A program made the position numbers and the translations under genes. This document shows positions 7,906-17,908 of a stretch of 64,000 bases of DNA, one piece after another. The DNA is from JACOMS01 sp964352785 (lineage in GTDB: Bacteria; Pseudomonadota; Alphaproteobacteria; Caulobacterales; Maricaulaceae). Below the pieces are notes generated by a model. It worked only from the letters and a program-made list of their open reading frames with translations, did no database searches and had not been told where the DNA came from. The stretch spans positions 17,070-81,069 of the forward strand of contig CAYGTI010000013.1 of the NCBI GenBank assembly GCA_964352785.1, in the 5' to 3' direction. How positions within the stretch are numbered: the stretch's first letter is position 1; each line of letters opens with the position of its first letter.

Positions 7906-9144
7906 TTAGCTGCGGTAATCCGCGTTAATATCAATATAGGCGTGGGTCAGATCACAGGTCCACGCCGTAAACTGGGCGTTACCAAGCCCTAAATCAACTC
8001 TCATAAAAAGTTCGCTTTGTTTCATGTAAGCCGCGCCCTGCGCTTCTTTATAATCCTCCGCCAAGTTGCCTCGCTTGGCCAGTAAATGCGGCCCGATCCA
8101 TATGGATAGCTTATCACGGTCAACAGGCTCGCCTGATTTTCCAACCGCCATAACGATCCGGCCCCAGTTCGCGTCTTCGCCTGCCGCCGCCGTCTTAACT
8201 AAAGGTGAATTGGCGATACTCATAGCAACGACCTTCGCGCTTGTGGGGGTTTGCGCGCCTGTGACGCAAATCTCGATAAATTTGGACGCGCCCTCTCCGT
8301 CTTTCACAATCTGATGAGCCAAATCAAGCATAGCATCCGCAAGAGCATCCCGAAATTCACTCAGGGCTGGATCATCGGTTTTTGTTATCATAGCATTGCG
8401 CGCCGCGCCGCTGGCAGCCAGCAAGACTGTATCAGACGTTGATGTGTCGCTATCCACAGTGATCGCATTAAATGATGATGCGCAGCACTCTGATAGCAGC
8501 GTTTGCAGCACATCTTGGGATATTGCGGCGTCGGTTGCAAAATACCCCAGCATGGTCGCCATATCCGGTGCAATCATACCTGATCCCTTTGCGATACCGT
8601 TAATATGTACCGTTTGGCCGTTAATGCTCGCACTTCGACTCACCCCCTTGGGGTATGTATCTGTGGTCATGATAGCCCGGGCCGCAGACTCCCACCCATC
8701 AGCCGTCATTTTTGCCGCCATATCCGGAACACATGCGGCCACTTTTGACGCGTCAAGCGGCTCGCCTATGACCCCGGTTGAACTTAAAAACACGGCCTTA
8801 TCAGATCCGCCAAAAGCCTGCGCGAACGCTTGGGCCGTCTTTTGGACGGCGCGTTCGCCCTTTTGGCCAGTAAAAACATTTGCAGTGCCGGAATTTACAA
8901 CGATGAGTTTCGGCGCAGCGGGATCAACAGGTTGTGAAAGAGCCTGCCTTGACCAATCCACGGGCGCGCCAGGCGCTCGGTTCTTTGTAAAAACACCCGC
9001 GACCTGCGTTCCGGGACGCCCGCGCAAAACCCATAAGTCTGTACGGCCCTTATAGCGGATACCTGCTGCGGCAACGGCCATATCGAAACCTTCGATAGGT
9101 GGTAAATCAGGAAACTTTTTGGGGGCAAAGGGAGATGTTTTCAT
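7906..9144 (-). CDS. argJ: Bifunctional ornithine acetyltransferase/N-acetylglutamate synthase
   Basis: A 412-residue ArgJ. It recycles the acetyl group from N-acetylornithine to glutamate in arginine synthesis and may also use acetyl-CoA. The self-cleavage site is clear: KGSGMIAPDMATMLGYFATDA, with the nucleophilic threonine at T197 after A196. The oxyanion-hole SSTGVIGEPL segment is at 121-130, and the C-terminus ends in the conserved YIDINADYRS. The ATG directly abuts the stop of the parvulin gene, with no gap, so the two are coupled. Confidence 0.96.
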   Translation of the reverse strand: MKTSPFAPKKFPDLPPIEGFDMAVAAAGIRYKGRTDLWVLRGRPGTQVAGVFTKNRAPGAPVDWSRQALSQPVDPAAPKLIVVNSGTANVFTGQKGERAVQKTAQAFAQAFGGSDKAVFLSSTGVIGEPLDASKVAACVPDMAAKMTADGWESAARAIMTTDTYPKGVSRSASINGQTVHINGIAKGSGMIAPDMATMLGYFATDAAISQDVLQTLLSECCASSFNAITVDSDTSTSDTVLLAASGAARNAMITKTDDPALSEFRDALADAMLDLAHQIVKDGEGASKFIEICVTGAQTPTSAKVVAMSIANSPLVKTAAAGEDANWGRIVMAVGKSGEPVDRDKLSIWIGPHLLAKRGNLAEDYKEAQGAAYMKQSELFMRVDLGLGNAQFTAWTCDLTHAYIDINADYRS

Positions 9145-10074
9145 TTAATCGCTACGACGTGTGCTTTCGATCTCGCTGGATTGTGCGGATATTTGGGTCA
9201 GGTACTCTATTTGCGCGCGCGCTCTTAAATCACCCAGAAGTTTTTTTATTTCATCATATGTCATACGGCTCATGATATCACCTTGCATATCTTCGAAACT
9301 CGGTTCCGGTGCCCTGCGGCGGTCCAACACTTCCATGACATGCCACCCGGCCTCTGTTTTGAACGGCGCTAAAACAACTCCCATATCGGCTGAGAAGGCT
9401 TTGCGCGTGAGCACAGGATCCAGCATGTCATTTGTGAAATAACCCAAATCTCCAGAACTATCCCGGCTGGCACGGTCATTAGAAAATGCGAGCGCCAAAG
9501 CTCCAAACCGCTCGCCTTTTTCTAGGCGCTGCATAATCATATCCGCTGAGTCCTCATCTGCTAGAACGATCTGCCGGGCTCTCACTTCAAGACCGCGCTC
9601 TCGTATCGTAGCTTGGGCCTCATAGAGCTGGCGCGCCGTTTGCTCATTTACAGTTTCTCGCAGATGGTCTTCGACCAAGACATTGCTGAGAATACGTTCC
9701 CGCGCTTGTGCCAATCGCCGTTTCGCTAAAACCTGTTGATCGAGCGAGAGCGACAACGCTTCGAGAGCCATGAGCCTTTGATCAATAAGTTCTTCTAACA
9801 CCTCATCAAAGAGCGGGGCGTCAGGCGACAAGTCCGACATATCTTGATCCGGGTTTTGCGCTTGCGCGACATTTCGAATGTCGCTGAGGTAGATGGCCGT
9901 GCCATTAATCTGCGCGACAGGCATATCCCCCAAACGTACAATCCCCTCGCCGAGCGGTACATCGTCAAGGCCTTGCCCCCGGTTCTGGTATGTCGTTACG
10001 GCCACAAGGATAACCACGCACAAACACAATATGGCGATTATAATCGTCCTGTTGGTTTGTTGGTTCATTATCAT
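9145..10074 (-). CDS. Membrane-anchored parvulin-type peptidyl-prolyl isomerase
   Basis: A 309-residue SurA/PrsA-like protein. An N-terminal transmembrane or uncleaved signal segment (about IIIAILCLCVVILVAV) is followed by a helical chaperone region with RRLAQARERIL-type repeats and a PpiC rotamase domain (about residues 150-250; VRARQIVLADEDSADMIMQRL, then GDLGYFTNDML and EAGWHVMEVLDRR). It likely folds envelope proteins in the periplasm. The start chosen is ATG 10074, with AAGAG upstream; an in-frame start at 10116 would add 14 residues. It is divergent from secA, the export motor, which is a common alphaproteobacterial arrangement. Confidence 0.87.
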   Translation of the reverse strand: MIMNQQTNRTIIIAILCLCVVILVAVTTYQNRGQGLDDVPLGEGIVRLGDMPVAQINGTAIYLSDIRNVAQAQNPDQDMSDLSPDAPLFDEVLEELIDQRLMALEALSLSLDQQVLAKRRLAQARERILSNVLVEDHLRETVNEQTARQLYEAQATIRERGLEVRARQIVLADEDSADMIMQRLEKGERFGALALAFSNDRASRDSSGDLGYFTNDMLDPVLTRKAFSADMGVVLAPFKTEAGWHVMEVLDRRRAPEPSFEDMQGDIMSRMTYDEIKKLLGDLRARAQIEYLTQISAQSSEIESTRRSD

Positions 10075-10202
10075 GTCACACTCTTGATCAGAAATACGGG
10101 ATTGTAACAGTCCCATTCATTGACTTAAGGCACTACCGTCACTAAGTCACCTCAAAGTATTGTTATAGGCCGCAAACAGCATAAGTCCTGCCAGGAGTTC
10201 CG

Positions 10203-12890
10203 ATGTTAGGCATCGCCAAAAAAATGTTCGGTTCGGAAAACGACCGAAAGCTAAAAAAACTGCGCCCGATTGTCGCCCAGATCAACGCCCTAGAGCCCTC
10301 GATAGAACCGCTTAGTGATGACGCTCTGAAGGCCAAAACAATCGAATTTAAAGACCGGTTTCAAGGCGGCGAGTCGCTGGATGAACTTCTACCCGAGGCC
10401 TTTGCCGTTGTGCGCGAAGCCGCCAAACGGACATTGGGCCAGCGTCATTATGATGTGCAGCTTATCGGCGGTATTACGCTCCACAGAGGCGAGATTGCAG
10501 AAATGCGCACAGGCGAAGGCAAGACACTTGTCTCGACACTCGCGGCCTATCTTAACGCTTTAACCGGACGCGGCGTACATATCGTGACCGTCAACGACTA
10601 TTTGGCCAGCCGCGACGCCCAGTGGATGGGACATGTCTATAATTTTCTCGGTCTAACCGTTGGCTGTATCAACAACTTCGAAGCTTACGGGAATGAACGT
10701 AAAAACGCCTATAATTGCGACATCACCTACGGCACAAATAATGAATTTGGGTTTGATTATCTTCGCGATAATATGAAATATTCTGTCGAAGAGATGGCGC
10801 AGCGCGGGCACGTCTATGCTATTATTGATGAAATTGACTCGATCCTGATTGACGAGGCCAGAACGCCGCTCATCATTTCCGGGCCAACAGATGACCGCTC
10901 TGAATTTTACCAAACCATCGACGCTATAATTCCATTGATTGATCCCGATGGTTACGAAGTTGACGAAAAAGCCCGCTCTGCCAGCTTTAACGAGGCTGGT
11001 AACGAGCAGATTGAAAACCTCTTGCGGGAGCGCGGGCTTTTGCAGGGGGAAGATTTGTATGACGTGGAAAATGTTACAATCGTTCACCACATCAACCAAG
11101 CTTTAGTTGCCCATAAAACCCAAATCATCGATAAAAATTACATCGTCAAGGACGGTAAAGTCATATTGGTTGACGAATTTACGGGACGTTTAATGGATGG
11201 TCGCCGCTTATCTCAAGGGCTGCACCAAGCGATTGAGGCCAAAGAAAAAGTCGAAATTATGCCGGAGAACATCACTCTAGCGTCTGTCACACTTCAGAAC
11301 TATTTTCGGCTTTATGAAAAGCTTTCCGGTATGACTGGCACAGCCGTCACCGAAGCGTCTGAATTTCACGATATTTACAAGCTTGCTGTTCTCGAAATTC
11401 CGACAAACCGCCCAATTCAACGCATAGATGATGAAGACGAAATATATCGTACCGAGCGCGAAAAATATAATGCGATTATCTCTGAAATTCAGGCCTGTCA
11501 GGAAAAGGGTCAACCTATTCTTGTCGGTACTGTTTCCATCGAAAAATCTGAGGAACTTTCGCGGTTTTTAACCGAAAGAGACATTGAGCATCAGGTTCTG
11601 AACGCCCGCTACCACGAGCAAGAAGCCGCGATTGTTGCCCAAGCTGGCGTCCCGTCCAATGTCACAATTGCCACCAACATGGCCGGACGCGGGACAGATA
11701 TTCAGCTTGGCGGAAATTTGGATATGCGCGTTGCGCAGGAAATCCCTGAAACAACACTACCCGCAGATGCCGAGAAAATGAAGGCGAAGATAGCCGAAGA
11801 CGTTGCCGCATTGAAGAAGCAAGCGCTGGATGCGGGCGGGCTTTATGTTTTAGCGACAGAACGGCACGAGTCGCGCCGGATCGATAATCAACTGCGTGGA
11901 CGGACAGGCCGTCAAGGTGACCCGGGACGCTCCAAATTCTACCTCTCCACTGAAGATGATTTAATGCGAATTTTTGGCGGGGACCGGCTCAAAAACATGA
12001 TGGGTAAAATCGGGTGGGAAGAAGGTGAAAACCTGACCAACCGTTTCATGACCAAGGCGGTTGAGCGCGCGCAGGTTCGGGTTGAGCAGCGCAACTTTGA
12101 TATTCGTAAAAACCTTCTCAAATATGATGATGTGATGAACGATCAGCGCAAAACTATCTTTGAACAGCGCATGGAATTTATGACGGACGATGATGTGTCA
12201 GATGTTATCGAAGATTTTCGCCATCAGGTCTGTGAAGAACTCATTGAAACCTATGTTCCGAAAAAGGCCTATGCCGAACAATGGGATATCGAAGGCCTGA
12301 CCGAAAAAACAAAAGAAATCCTCGCGATGGAAATTCCTTTTGCTGAATGGGCCAAAGAAGAAGGTATCGCGGATGAGGAAATGCTACAGCGGCTCAAAAA
12401 CACCACGGACGGAGCCTTCACTCAATTAACTTCGGATATTGATCAAACTGAGATGCAGCGCGCTGAAAAACAGGTTCTGCTGCAGGTCATTGACACAAAT
12501 TGGCGGGAACACCTCCAGCAGTTGGACGCCCTTAAGAATGTTATTGGCCTTCGGGGTTATGGACAGCGCGACCCTTTAAACGAATATAAGTCTGAGGCTT
12601 TTACGTTATTTGACAAGCTATTGACCAATTTGCGTGAAGGTGTGTCAAAAGCTATGACGCGGCTTTTGATCAATGTGCAAATGCAGCGCCAAGAGCAGTT
12701 ACAACAGGTGGCGACTCAACAGCACCAACCGCCATTTGCCTCCACATCGCAAAGCCGCGCACCTATGGATACTGTGAGCCAACCGGTTAAAGAGATTTCG
12801 CCAGAGGATCTCAAAGGTGTCTCCCGCAACAGCTTGTGTCCTTGCGGTTCAGGTAACAAAGTGAAACATTGTCACGGGCGTGTCACTTAG
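10203..12890 (+). CDS. secA: Preprotein translocase ATPase SecA
   Basis: An 895-residue SecA, near the standard length. It drives unfolded preproteins through SecYEG by ATP hydrolysis. Visible features: Walker A MRTGEGKTLV at 101-110, DEIDSILIDEARTPLIISG (DEAD-like box), the preprotein-crosslinking region, NMAGRGTDIQLGGN in NBD2, the scaffold and IRA1 helices, and a C-terminal zinc SEC-C motif CPCGSGNKVKHCHG that in the family binds SecB and phospholipid. Start ATG 10203 follows a CAGGAG box. A bulged hairpin about 54 bases past the stop may terminate it. Confidence 0.98.
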   Translation: MLGIAKKMFGSENDRKLKKLRPIVAQINALEPSIEPLSDDALKAKTIEFKDRFQGGESLDELLPEAFAVVREAAKRTLGQRHYDVQLIGGITLHRGEIAEMRTGEGKTLVSTLAAYLNALTGRGVHIVTVNDYLASRDAQWMGHVYNFLGLTVGCINNFEAYGNERKNAYNCDITYGTNNEFGFDYLRDNMKYSVEEMAQRGHVYAIIDEIDSILIDEARTPLIISGPTDDRSEFYQTIDAIIPLIDPDGYEVDEKARSASFNEAGNEQIENLLRERGLLQGEDLYDVENVTIVHHINQALVAHKTQIIDKNYIVKDGKVILVDEFTGRLMDGRRLSQGLHQAIEAKEKVEIMPENITLASVTLQNYFRLYEKLSGMTGTAVTEASEFHDIYKLAVLEIPTNRPIQRIDDEDEIYRTEREKYNAIISEIQACQEKGQPILVGTVSIEKSEELSRFLTERDIEHQVLNARYHEQEAAIVAQAGVPSNVTIATNMAGRGTDIQLGGNLDMRVAQEIPETTLPADAEKMKAKIAEDVAALKKQALDAGGLYVLATERHESRRIDNQLRGRTGRQGDPGRSKFYLSTEDDLMRIFGGDRLKNMMGKIGWEEGENLTNRFMTKAVERAQVRVEQRNFDIRKNLLKYDDVMNDQRKTIFEQRMEFMTDDDVSDVIEDFRHQVCEELIETYVPKKAYAEQWDIEGLTEKTKEILAMEIPFAEWAKEEGIADEEMLQRLKNTTDGAFTQLTSDIDQTEMQRAEKQVLLQVIDTNWREHLQQLDALKNVIGLRGYGQRDPLNEYKSEAFTLFDKLLTNLREGVSKAMTRLLINVQMQRQEQLQQVATQQHQPPFASTSQSRAPMDTVSQPVKEISPEDLKGVSRNSLCPCGSGNKVKHCHGRVT

Positions 12891-12944
12891 ACTGGCCACT
12901 TCTAAGCCTGAGCCTTAGAAACGAGCTGAAACGAAATATAGGTG

Positions 12945-12967
12945 CCCAGTGATAAAAATATCACGGG
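12945..12967 (+). terminator. Possible terminator after secA
   Basis: A hairpin with a 6-bp perfect stem (GTGATA/TATCAC) around an AAAA loop, extended by three C-G pairs after a bulged A. It lies 54 bases after the secA stop and is followed within 5 bases by an AT-rich tract containing TTTTT. The T-run is not directly adjacent, so the call is tentative. Confidence 0.4.
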
Positions 12968-13170
12968 AAACATTTTTGTGCACAAACACATTAAAATACA
13001 TCGCATGCACGTAGCCGCATCCTAGCTCATCAATCATGCACAATTTCCCGCCGCTTGCGTGTCATTCTTTGTTCAACTGCCGATAACTTTGGATGCGAAC
13101 CTCTTCAGTGCGTATCGAGAGTGCGTTAATTTACGAAAGCGCGACTCCCATCGCACACTGGAGAAAAACC

Positions 13171-13911
13171 ATGAAAACCAAATTTATTCTTAGCGCAGCC
13201 CTTCTAGCAGCCCTAGCGACCCCCATATCTGCCTCTGCAGGTGACATTAGCGTATCAACAAGTGTTGACTACGTTTCCGAGTATGTTTTCCGAGGTGTAA
13301 GCTACGCTCGTAGCGCGGTTCAGCCTGGCGTAGAACTATCCAAAGACGGCTTTACATTCGGTGTTTGGACCTCAGTTGCATTCGGTGACACAGCCGACGC
13401 TGCTGGCGATGAAATCGACGTTTATGCGGGTTATGGCTTTGACGTGTCTGACAAAGTTTCTGCAGACGTCGGCGCAACAATCTACCACTTTCCAGATTCA
13501 ACCGGCGGACTATTTGATTTTGGCGGTGCCAGTACTATCGAAGTTTACGGAGGCTTGTCATTTGATACGGTCTTAAGTCCATCTGCTTACGCATATTATG
13601 ATTTCGATCTCGAAGCCTTTACACTCGAGGGCGGCGTTTCGCATAGTGTGCCTGTTGCGGAAAAAACTAGCTTTGATACTGGGCTTACTGTCGGTCTCGT
13701 GACAGCCAGCGGTGGTGGAGATTATCAATACGGTACAGCATCTGCTGCGCTCTCTTATGCCTTTACAGATGATGTAGCAGCATATGTTGGCGCGAACTAT
13801 TCACTATCATCCGAAGACACTTTACGTTTCAAGGTCGATGGTCTCGGAAACTCCTTCACAAATACCGATAACATGCTTTGGACAGGTATCGGCGTTTCAG
13901 CAGGATTTTAA
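13171..13911 (+). CDS. TIGR02001 family outer-membrane protein
   Basis: A 246-residue exported beta-barrel-like protein. The start is set at ATG 13171 because the signal peptide (MKTKFILSAALLAALATPISASA) begins there and GGAGA lies 7 bases upstream; the frame is open from 13093 but the extra residues look like leader. The mature N-terminus, DISVSTSVDYVSEYVFRGVSYA, is the defining motif of TIGR02001 (Gcw_chp) proteins, and the C-terminus ends in phenylalanine, as outer-membrane barrels do. The family is widespread in Gram-negative bacteria and of unknown function. It is a single-gene unit flanked by hairpins. Confidence 0.82.
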   Translation: MKTKFILSAALLAALATPISASAGDISVSTSVDYVSEYVFRGVSYARSAVQPGVELSKDGFTFGVWTSVAFGDTADAAGDEIDVYAGYGFDVSDKVSADVGATIYHFPDSTGGLFDFGGASTIEVYGGLSFDTVLSPSAYAYYDFDLEAFTLEGGVSHSVPVAEKTSFDTGLTVGLVTASGGGDYQYGTASAALSYAFTDDVAAYVGANYSLSSEDTLRFKVDGLGNSFTNTDNMLWTGIGVSAGF

Positions 13912-13916
13912 AGTCT

Positions 13917-13960
13917 TGAGAGAGCAAATATGTAAGCTCTCTCATATGCTCAAATATTTT
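13917..13960 (+). terminator. Intrinsic terminator of the TIGR02001 gene
   Basis: A perfect 9-bp stem (TGAGAGAGC at 13917-13925 and GCTCTCTCA at 13936-13944) starts 5 bases after the stop codon and is followed downstream by a T-rich stretch ending in ATATTTTTA. The T-run begins about 9 bases after the stem. It also sits just past the end of the convergent accA gene, so it may separate both transcripts. Confidence 0.6.
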
Positions 13961-13969
13961 TACTCAGTC

Positions 13970-14917
13970 TTAAAGCAAAGACCGACCTATATTTAAGAAT
14001 TTCTCCCGGCGCTGTTTCACCAAGGCGTCGGGATCAATTTTTGCTAAAATCTTAAGTGTTTTAACAATTTCAGATCCGACCGTTTTAATCATCTCATCTG
14101 GAGACCTGTGAGCTCCACCGGCGGGTTCTTTTATGATTTCATCAATGATTTTAAGGCGCCGCAAATCTTGCGCGGTGATTTTCATAGCTTTGGCCGCATC
14201 TTGAGCTTTAGTAGCATCGCGCCATAAAATGGACGCGCACCCTTCCGGCGAAATAACAGAATAGATAGAATGCTCCAGCATCATAATTTTATTGGCTGTC
14301 GCAATCGCAACAGCACCACCTGAACCGCCTTCGCCTGTGATGATCGTCACAAACGGCACACGTAATGACAATCCACGATCAATAGAGCGCGCAATGGCCT
14401 CAGCCTGACCGCGTTCTTCGGCACCGCGCCCGGGGAACGCCCCGGCTGTATCCACAAAGGAAACCACAGGAATTGAAAACCGCTCGGCCATGTCCATCAA
14501 GCGTACAGCTTTGCGGTAACCCTCGGGCTGCGCCATGCCGAAATTATGCTTAAGGCGGGTTCCAGTATCTTTGCCTTTTTCATGGCCCATGATCACAACG
14601 CTATGGCCGCGAATTTTACCAAGGCCGCCGAGCAGCGCATCATCGTCGCCAAATTTCCGGTCACCTGAAAGCGGCGTGTAATCTGACACTAATCCTTTGC
14701 AATACTGACTAAAGTGAGGCCGTGCGGGGTGGCGGGCGACATGGGTTTTTTCCCACGGGCCGAGCTTTTTATAAACGGATTTAAGCTGCTCTGCGATTTT
14801 GGTATTGACTTGTTTCAGATCGCTCTCAGAGCCCCCATTTTGGGTCAAGTCTTCAACTTTACTGTCCAAATCAGCAATTGAGCGTTCAAATGTCAAATAT
14901 GTGCGGGCCGGGCTCAT
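13970..14917 (-). CDS. accA: Acetyl-CoA carboxylase carboxyltransferase subunit alpha
   Basis: A 315-residue AccA, standard length. With AccD it transfers the carboxyl group from biotin to acetyl-CoA to give malonyl-CoA for fatty-acid synthesis. Recognised by GLGKIRGHSVVIMGHEKG, FGMAQPEGYRKA, PVVSFVDTAGAFPG, ITGEGGSGGAVAIA and SVISPEGCASILWRD, all family hallmarks. The start is ATG 14917 (MSPARTYLTFERSIADLD), preceded by AAGGAAA; the frame is open further upstream to 14971 but that part has no AccA similarity. Confidence 0.96.
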   Translation of the reverse strand: MSPARTYLTFERSIADLDSKVEDLTQNGGSESDLKQVNTKIAEQLKSVYKKLGPWEKTHVARHPARPHFSQYCKGLVSDYTPLSGDRKFGDDDALLGGLGKIRGHSVVIMGHEKGKDTGTRLKHNFGMAQPEGYRKAVRLMDMAERFSIPVVSFVDTAGAFPGRGAEERGQAEAIARSIDRGLSLRVPFVTIITGEGGSGGAVAIATANKIMMLEHSIYSVISPEGCASILWRDATKAQDAAKAMKITAQDLRRLKIIDEIIKEPAGGAHRSPDEMIKTVGSEIVKTLKILAKIDPDALVKQRREKFLNIGRSLL

Positions 14918-15049
14918 AAGATTTCCTTGCTTTAAGGTCGCGCACAATAGCAAAGCCGGCGCACAGAACAACCTAAGAATAAGCTGTTATCACTTTGCTC
15001 ATAATTTTAGTTCATAATTCTTAAATTATATTTGACTTTGTAGGGTTCC

Positions 15050-17893
15050 ATGCGCCGTAAATCTGTAGCGTCGGTTTTTGTTCTGTGTTTCGCCGTGTGC
15101 CTCGCCGGGTGTGTGCCAGGGTCAAAGTCGAGCGCAACACGCGTGTTTGATCCGTTGGTCGATACGTGGCCGCACGATATTAGCGATATTCCAGAAGACC
15201 GCGACGTGCAGTATGGCCGCCTTGAGAATGGTATGCGCTATGCGTTGCAATCCAATATGCGCCCGGAAGGCGAGGCTGTTGTCCGTTTTCACATTCGTGC
15301 GGGCAGCCAGCACGAAACAGACGATACCCTCGGCGTGGCGCACTTTTTAGAACATATGGCCTTTAATGGGTCGCAAAATGTTCCCGAAGGCGAAATGGTC
15401 AAGTCGCTTGAGCGGCTGGGTTTGTCTTTCGGAGCGGATACAAATGCTTCGACGACATTTTCTCAGACGCAATATATGCTAAACTTGCCGGACGTTGGCG
15501 ACGAGACGGTAGATTATGCCTTGTTTTTGATGCGGGAAACGGCAGATAAATTACTCATTGATGAGGCGGCTGTGAACCGCGAGCGCGGCGTTGTGAAGGC
15601 AGAAGAAGCGAAAGGGAACTCACCGGGGCGAAAAGCGCGGCGCGCTTTCATGGATTTCATGTACCCAGATATTTTATCTCGGACGCGGCCTGTTATTGGT
15701 TTGCCAGAAACACTCGACACAATCACAGCGGAGCAAATTTCTACATTTTACAAAACCCACTACCGTCCGGACCGAGCGCTTTTGGTTATAGTCGGCGATA
15801 TGGATGTTGCCCTGATGAAAGAGAAGGTCACAGCAACGTTTAGTGATTGGTCAAATGAGACGCCCGCTCCGGTCGATCCTGATTTGGGTAGCGTAAATTC
15901 CCGGAAAATGGCCGCAAAAATTTATCACGATGATGAACTTACCACGCAAGTCAGCCTGCTGGATGCGAGAGCGAGCACTTACAAAGGGGACACCACGGCC
16001 GCGCAGCGAGAAACTTTTATTCGCGGTTACGCGAATGAAATCGTTAACCAACGTATTCGCAAGCAGCTATTGGATAGCGGCGCAAAAGTCCGAGGGGCTA
16101 ACATCTCCTATTCTGCTGGCAAAACTGGCGACACGCTCTCGGCTTTTGCAGCGGCCAAGGATGATGACTGGAAAGCAGGTTTAGAACTTTTGGATATAGA
16201 AATTCGGCGCGCTTTGAACTACGGATTTCAACAAGCCGAATATAACGAACTGCTAGCCAACACACGCAGGCGCCTGACGGACGCGGCAAATTATGCCGCC
16301 AAGCGCCCATCAGCATCGCTTGCATCAGGTATTGTCGGCAGCTTTGCCCAAGGTTATGTGTGGACGACGCCGGAGAAACAGCTCGAATATTTCAAAAACC
16401 ATGCAGGCTCTATCGGGATTGAGGATTTAAACACGGCGTTCAAAGAGATGTGGTCTGACTTTAATCCGACATTTTGGCTGGAAGGCCCAAAAGTTGACGG
16501 CACGACCGAAGATGACGTTCTTAAAACTTATAAGCAGGCAAAACTCAGAGTGCCTGAAAGGCCAAGTGACAGGAAAAAACTCACTTTCGCCTATCAGGAC
16601 TTTGGGTCGCCCGGGAAAGTAATTTCAGAAACCCGCATTGATGATTTTGATATTGAACAGATTATTTTTAGCAACAATGTCAGGCTAAATCTGAAGAAAA
16701 CAGATTTTGAGGACAAATGGATCAACATGCGTGTAAGCGTTGGCGAAGGCTGGAATGCGTTCCCCAAAGATAAACCTGCTGTTTTAACCCTCGCAAATGC
16801 TTTTCCTTTGGGCGGCTATGAGGCTCACAAAGCCAGCGAATTGTCCGAAATATTTGCAGGTAAAAACATTGGTGTGAATATGGGCATTGGAAGTGAACGT
16901 CTTCTGTTTGTGGGATCGACAAACCCTGAAGACGTTGAAGATCAGCTTAAAGCTTGGACAGCCCTTTTGACAGCTCCCGGTTACCGCCCTGAATGGAAAG
17001 AGAAATTCATTGAAAGCCTGAAAGCAAGCTTCCATACTATCGACTCCACGCCGGGCGGCATTGCGGCGCGCGACCTTGGCCGTATTTGGACGAATGGCGA
17101 TCGCCGCTTTGGATATGTTGACCAATCTGAATATGAGGCTGCGAGCATAGAGGACGTAAAGTCTGTTCTCGCGCCAATATTACGAGACGGTGCCATTGAG
17201 ATCGGCGTTGTCGGTGATTTTGACAAAGACGCAATCATTGACATTGTGGCAAAAACTTACGGCGCATTGCCACCGCGGCGTGCTTTCTTTGACCCGCTCT
17301 CAGAGGCTTTTAATCTAGACTTTCCGGAACCTGACCGGGTTACGCTCACACATACGGGTGCGGAAAATCAGGGCGCAATATACTTGGCTTGGCCGATATC
17401 CCAAGTATGGTCTGTCGAACGCTCACGCAGATATTCTTTGTTACAATACATCTTCCAAAACCGGATGACCGAAATTATTCGCGAAGATATGGGCATCACA
17501 TACTCTCCGTCTGCGGCGCTTCGCTTTGATCGTAACAATGTTGACTATGGTTATGTCTCAGCATCAATGACGTCAGACCCTCAATATTTCGAGGCTTTTG
17601 AAAACGCGGCCAAAGATATCGCGGCTAACCTTCGTAGCGGGGGCATTACGTCTGACGAGCTTGAGCGGGCTCGAAAGCCTTTAATTCAAAGCTTTGAGCG
17701 GTCCGAGAAAGAAAATAGCAACTGGATTCGTCTTGTCGCCCAGTCTCAAACCGAGCCCGAGACGCTTGATTGGCGCCGCAGCCGACGCGGTGCTTTTGAA
17801 GCCATGACAACGGCTGATTTGGATCAAGCTGCGAAAGAACTTTTCGCGCCTGAAACCCTGCATGTGGTTTTAATAAAGCCCGAAGATCGTTAA
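15050..17893 (+). CDS. M16 family zinc peptidase, lipoprotein
   Basis: A 947-residue two-domain insulinase-type (M16) metallopeptidase. The signal peptide ends in a lipobox (VCLAGC, C21), so the protein is probably a periplasm-facing lipoprotein. The inverted zinc motif HFLEH is at 98-102, with the downstream glutamate in NRERGVVKAEE. The second half repeats the fold without the metal motif, as in PqqL/AlbF-like peptidases. These enzymes degrade peptides in a closed chamber; the substrate here is unknown. Divergent from accA, and its stop is 15 bases from the convergent xerD stop. Confidence 0.88.
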   Translation: MRRKSVASVFVLCFAVCLAGCVPGSKSSATRVFDPLVDTWPHDISDIPEDRDVQYGRLENGMRYALQSNMRPEGEAVVRFHIRAGSQHETDDTLGVAHFLEHMAFNGSQNVPEGEMVKSLERLGLSFGADTNASTTFSQTQYMLNLPDVGDETVDYALFLMRETADKLLIDEAAVNRERGVVKAEEAKGNSPGRKARRAFMDFMYPDILSRTRPVIGLPETLDTITAEQISTFYKTHYRPDRALLVIVGDMDVALMKEKVTATFSDWSNETPAPVDPDLGSVNSRKMAAKIYHDDELTTQVSLLDARASTYKGDTTAAQRETFIRGYANEIVNQRIRKQLLDSGAKVRGANISYSAGKTGDTLSAFAAAKDDDWKAGLELLDIEIRRALNYGFQQAEYNELLANTRRRLTDAANYAAKRPSASLASGIVGSFAQGYVWTTPEKQLEYFKNHAGSIGIEDLNTAFKEMWSDFNPTFWLEGPKVDGTTEDDVLKTYKQAKLRVPERPSDRKKLTFAYQDFGSPGKVISETRIDDFDIEQIIFSNNVRLNLKKTDFEDKWINMRVSVGEGWNAFPKDKPAVLTLANAFPLGGYEAHKASELSEIFAGKNIGVNMGIGSERLLFVGSTNPEDVEDQLKAWTALLTAPGYRPEWKEKFIESLKASFHTIDSTPGGIAARDLGRIWTNGDRRFGYVDQSEYEAASIEDVKSVLAPILRDGAIEIGVVGDFDKDAIIDIVAKTYGALPPRRAFFDPLSEAFNLDFPEPDRVTLTHTGAENQGAIYLAWPISQVWSVERSRRYSLLQYIFQNRMTEIIREDMGITYSPSAALRFDRNNVDYGYVSASMTSDPQYFEAFENAAKDIAANLRSGGITSDELERARKPLIQSFERSEKENSNWIRLVAQSQTEPETLDWRRSRRGAFEAMTTADLDQAAKELFAPETLHVVLIKPEDR

Positions 17894-17908
17894 GTGTAGT
17901 CTTACAGA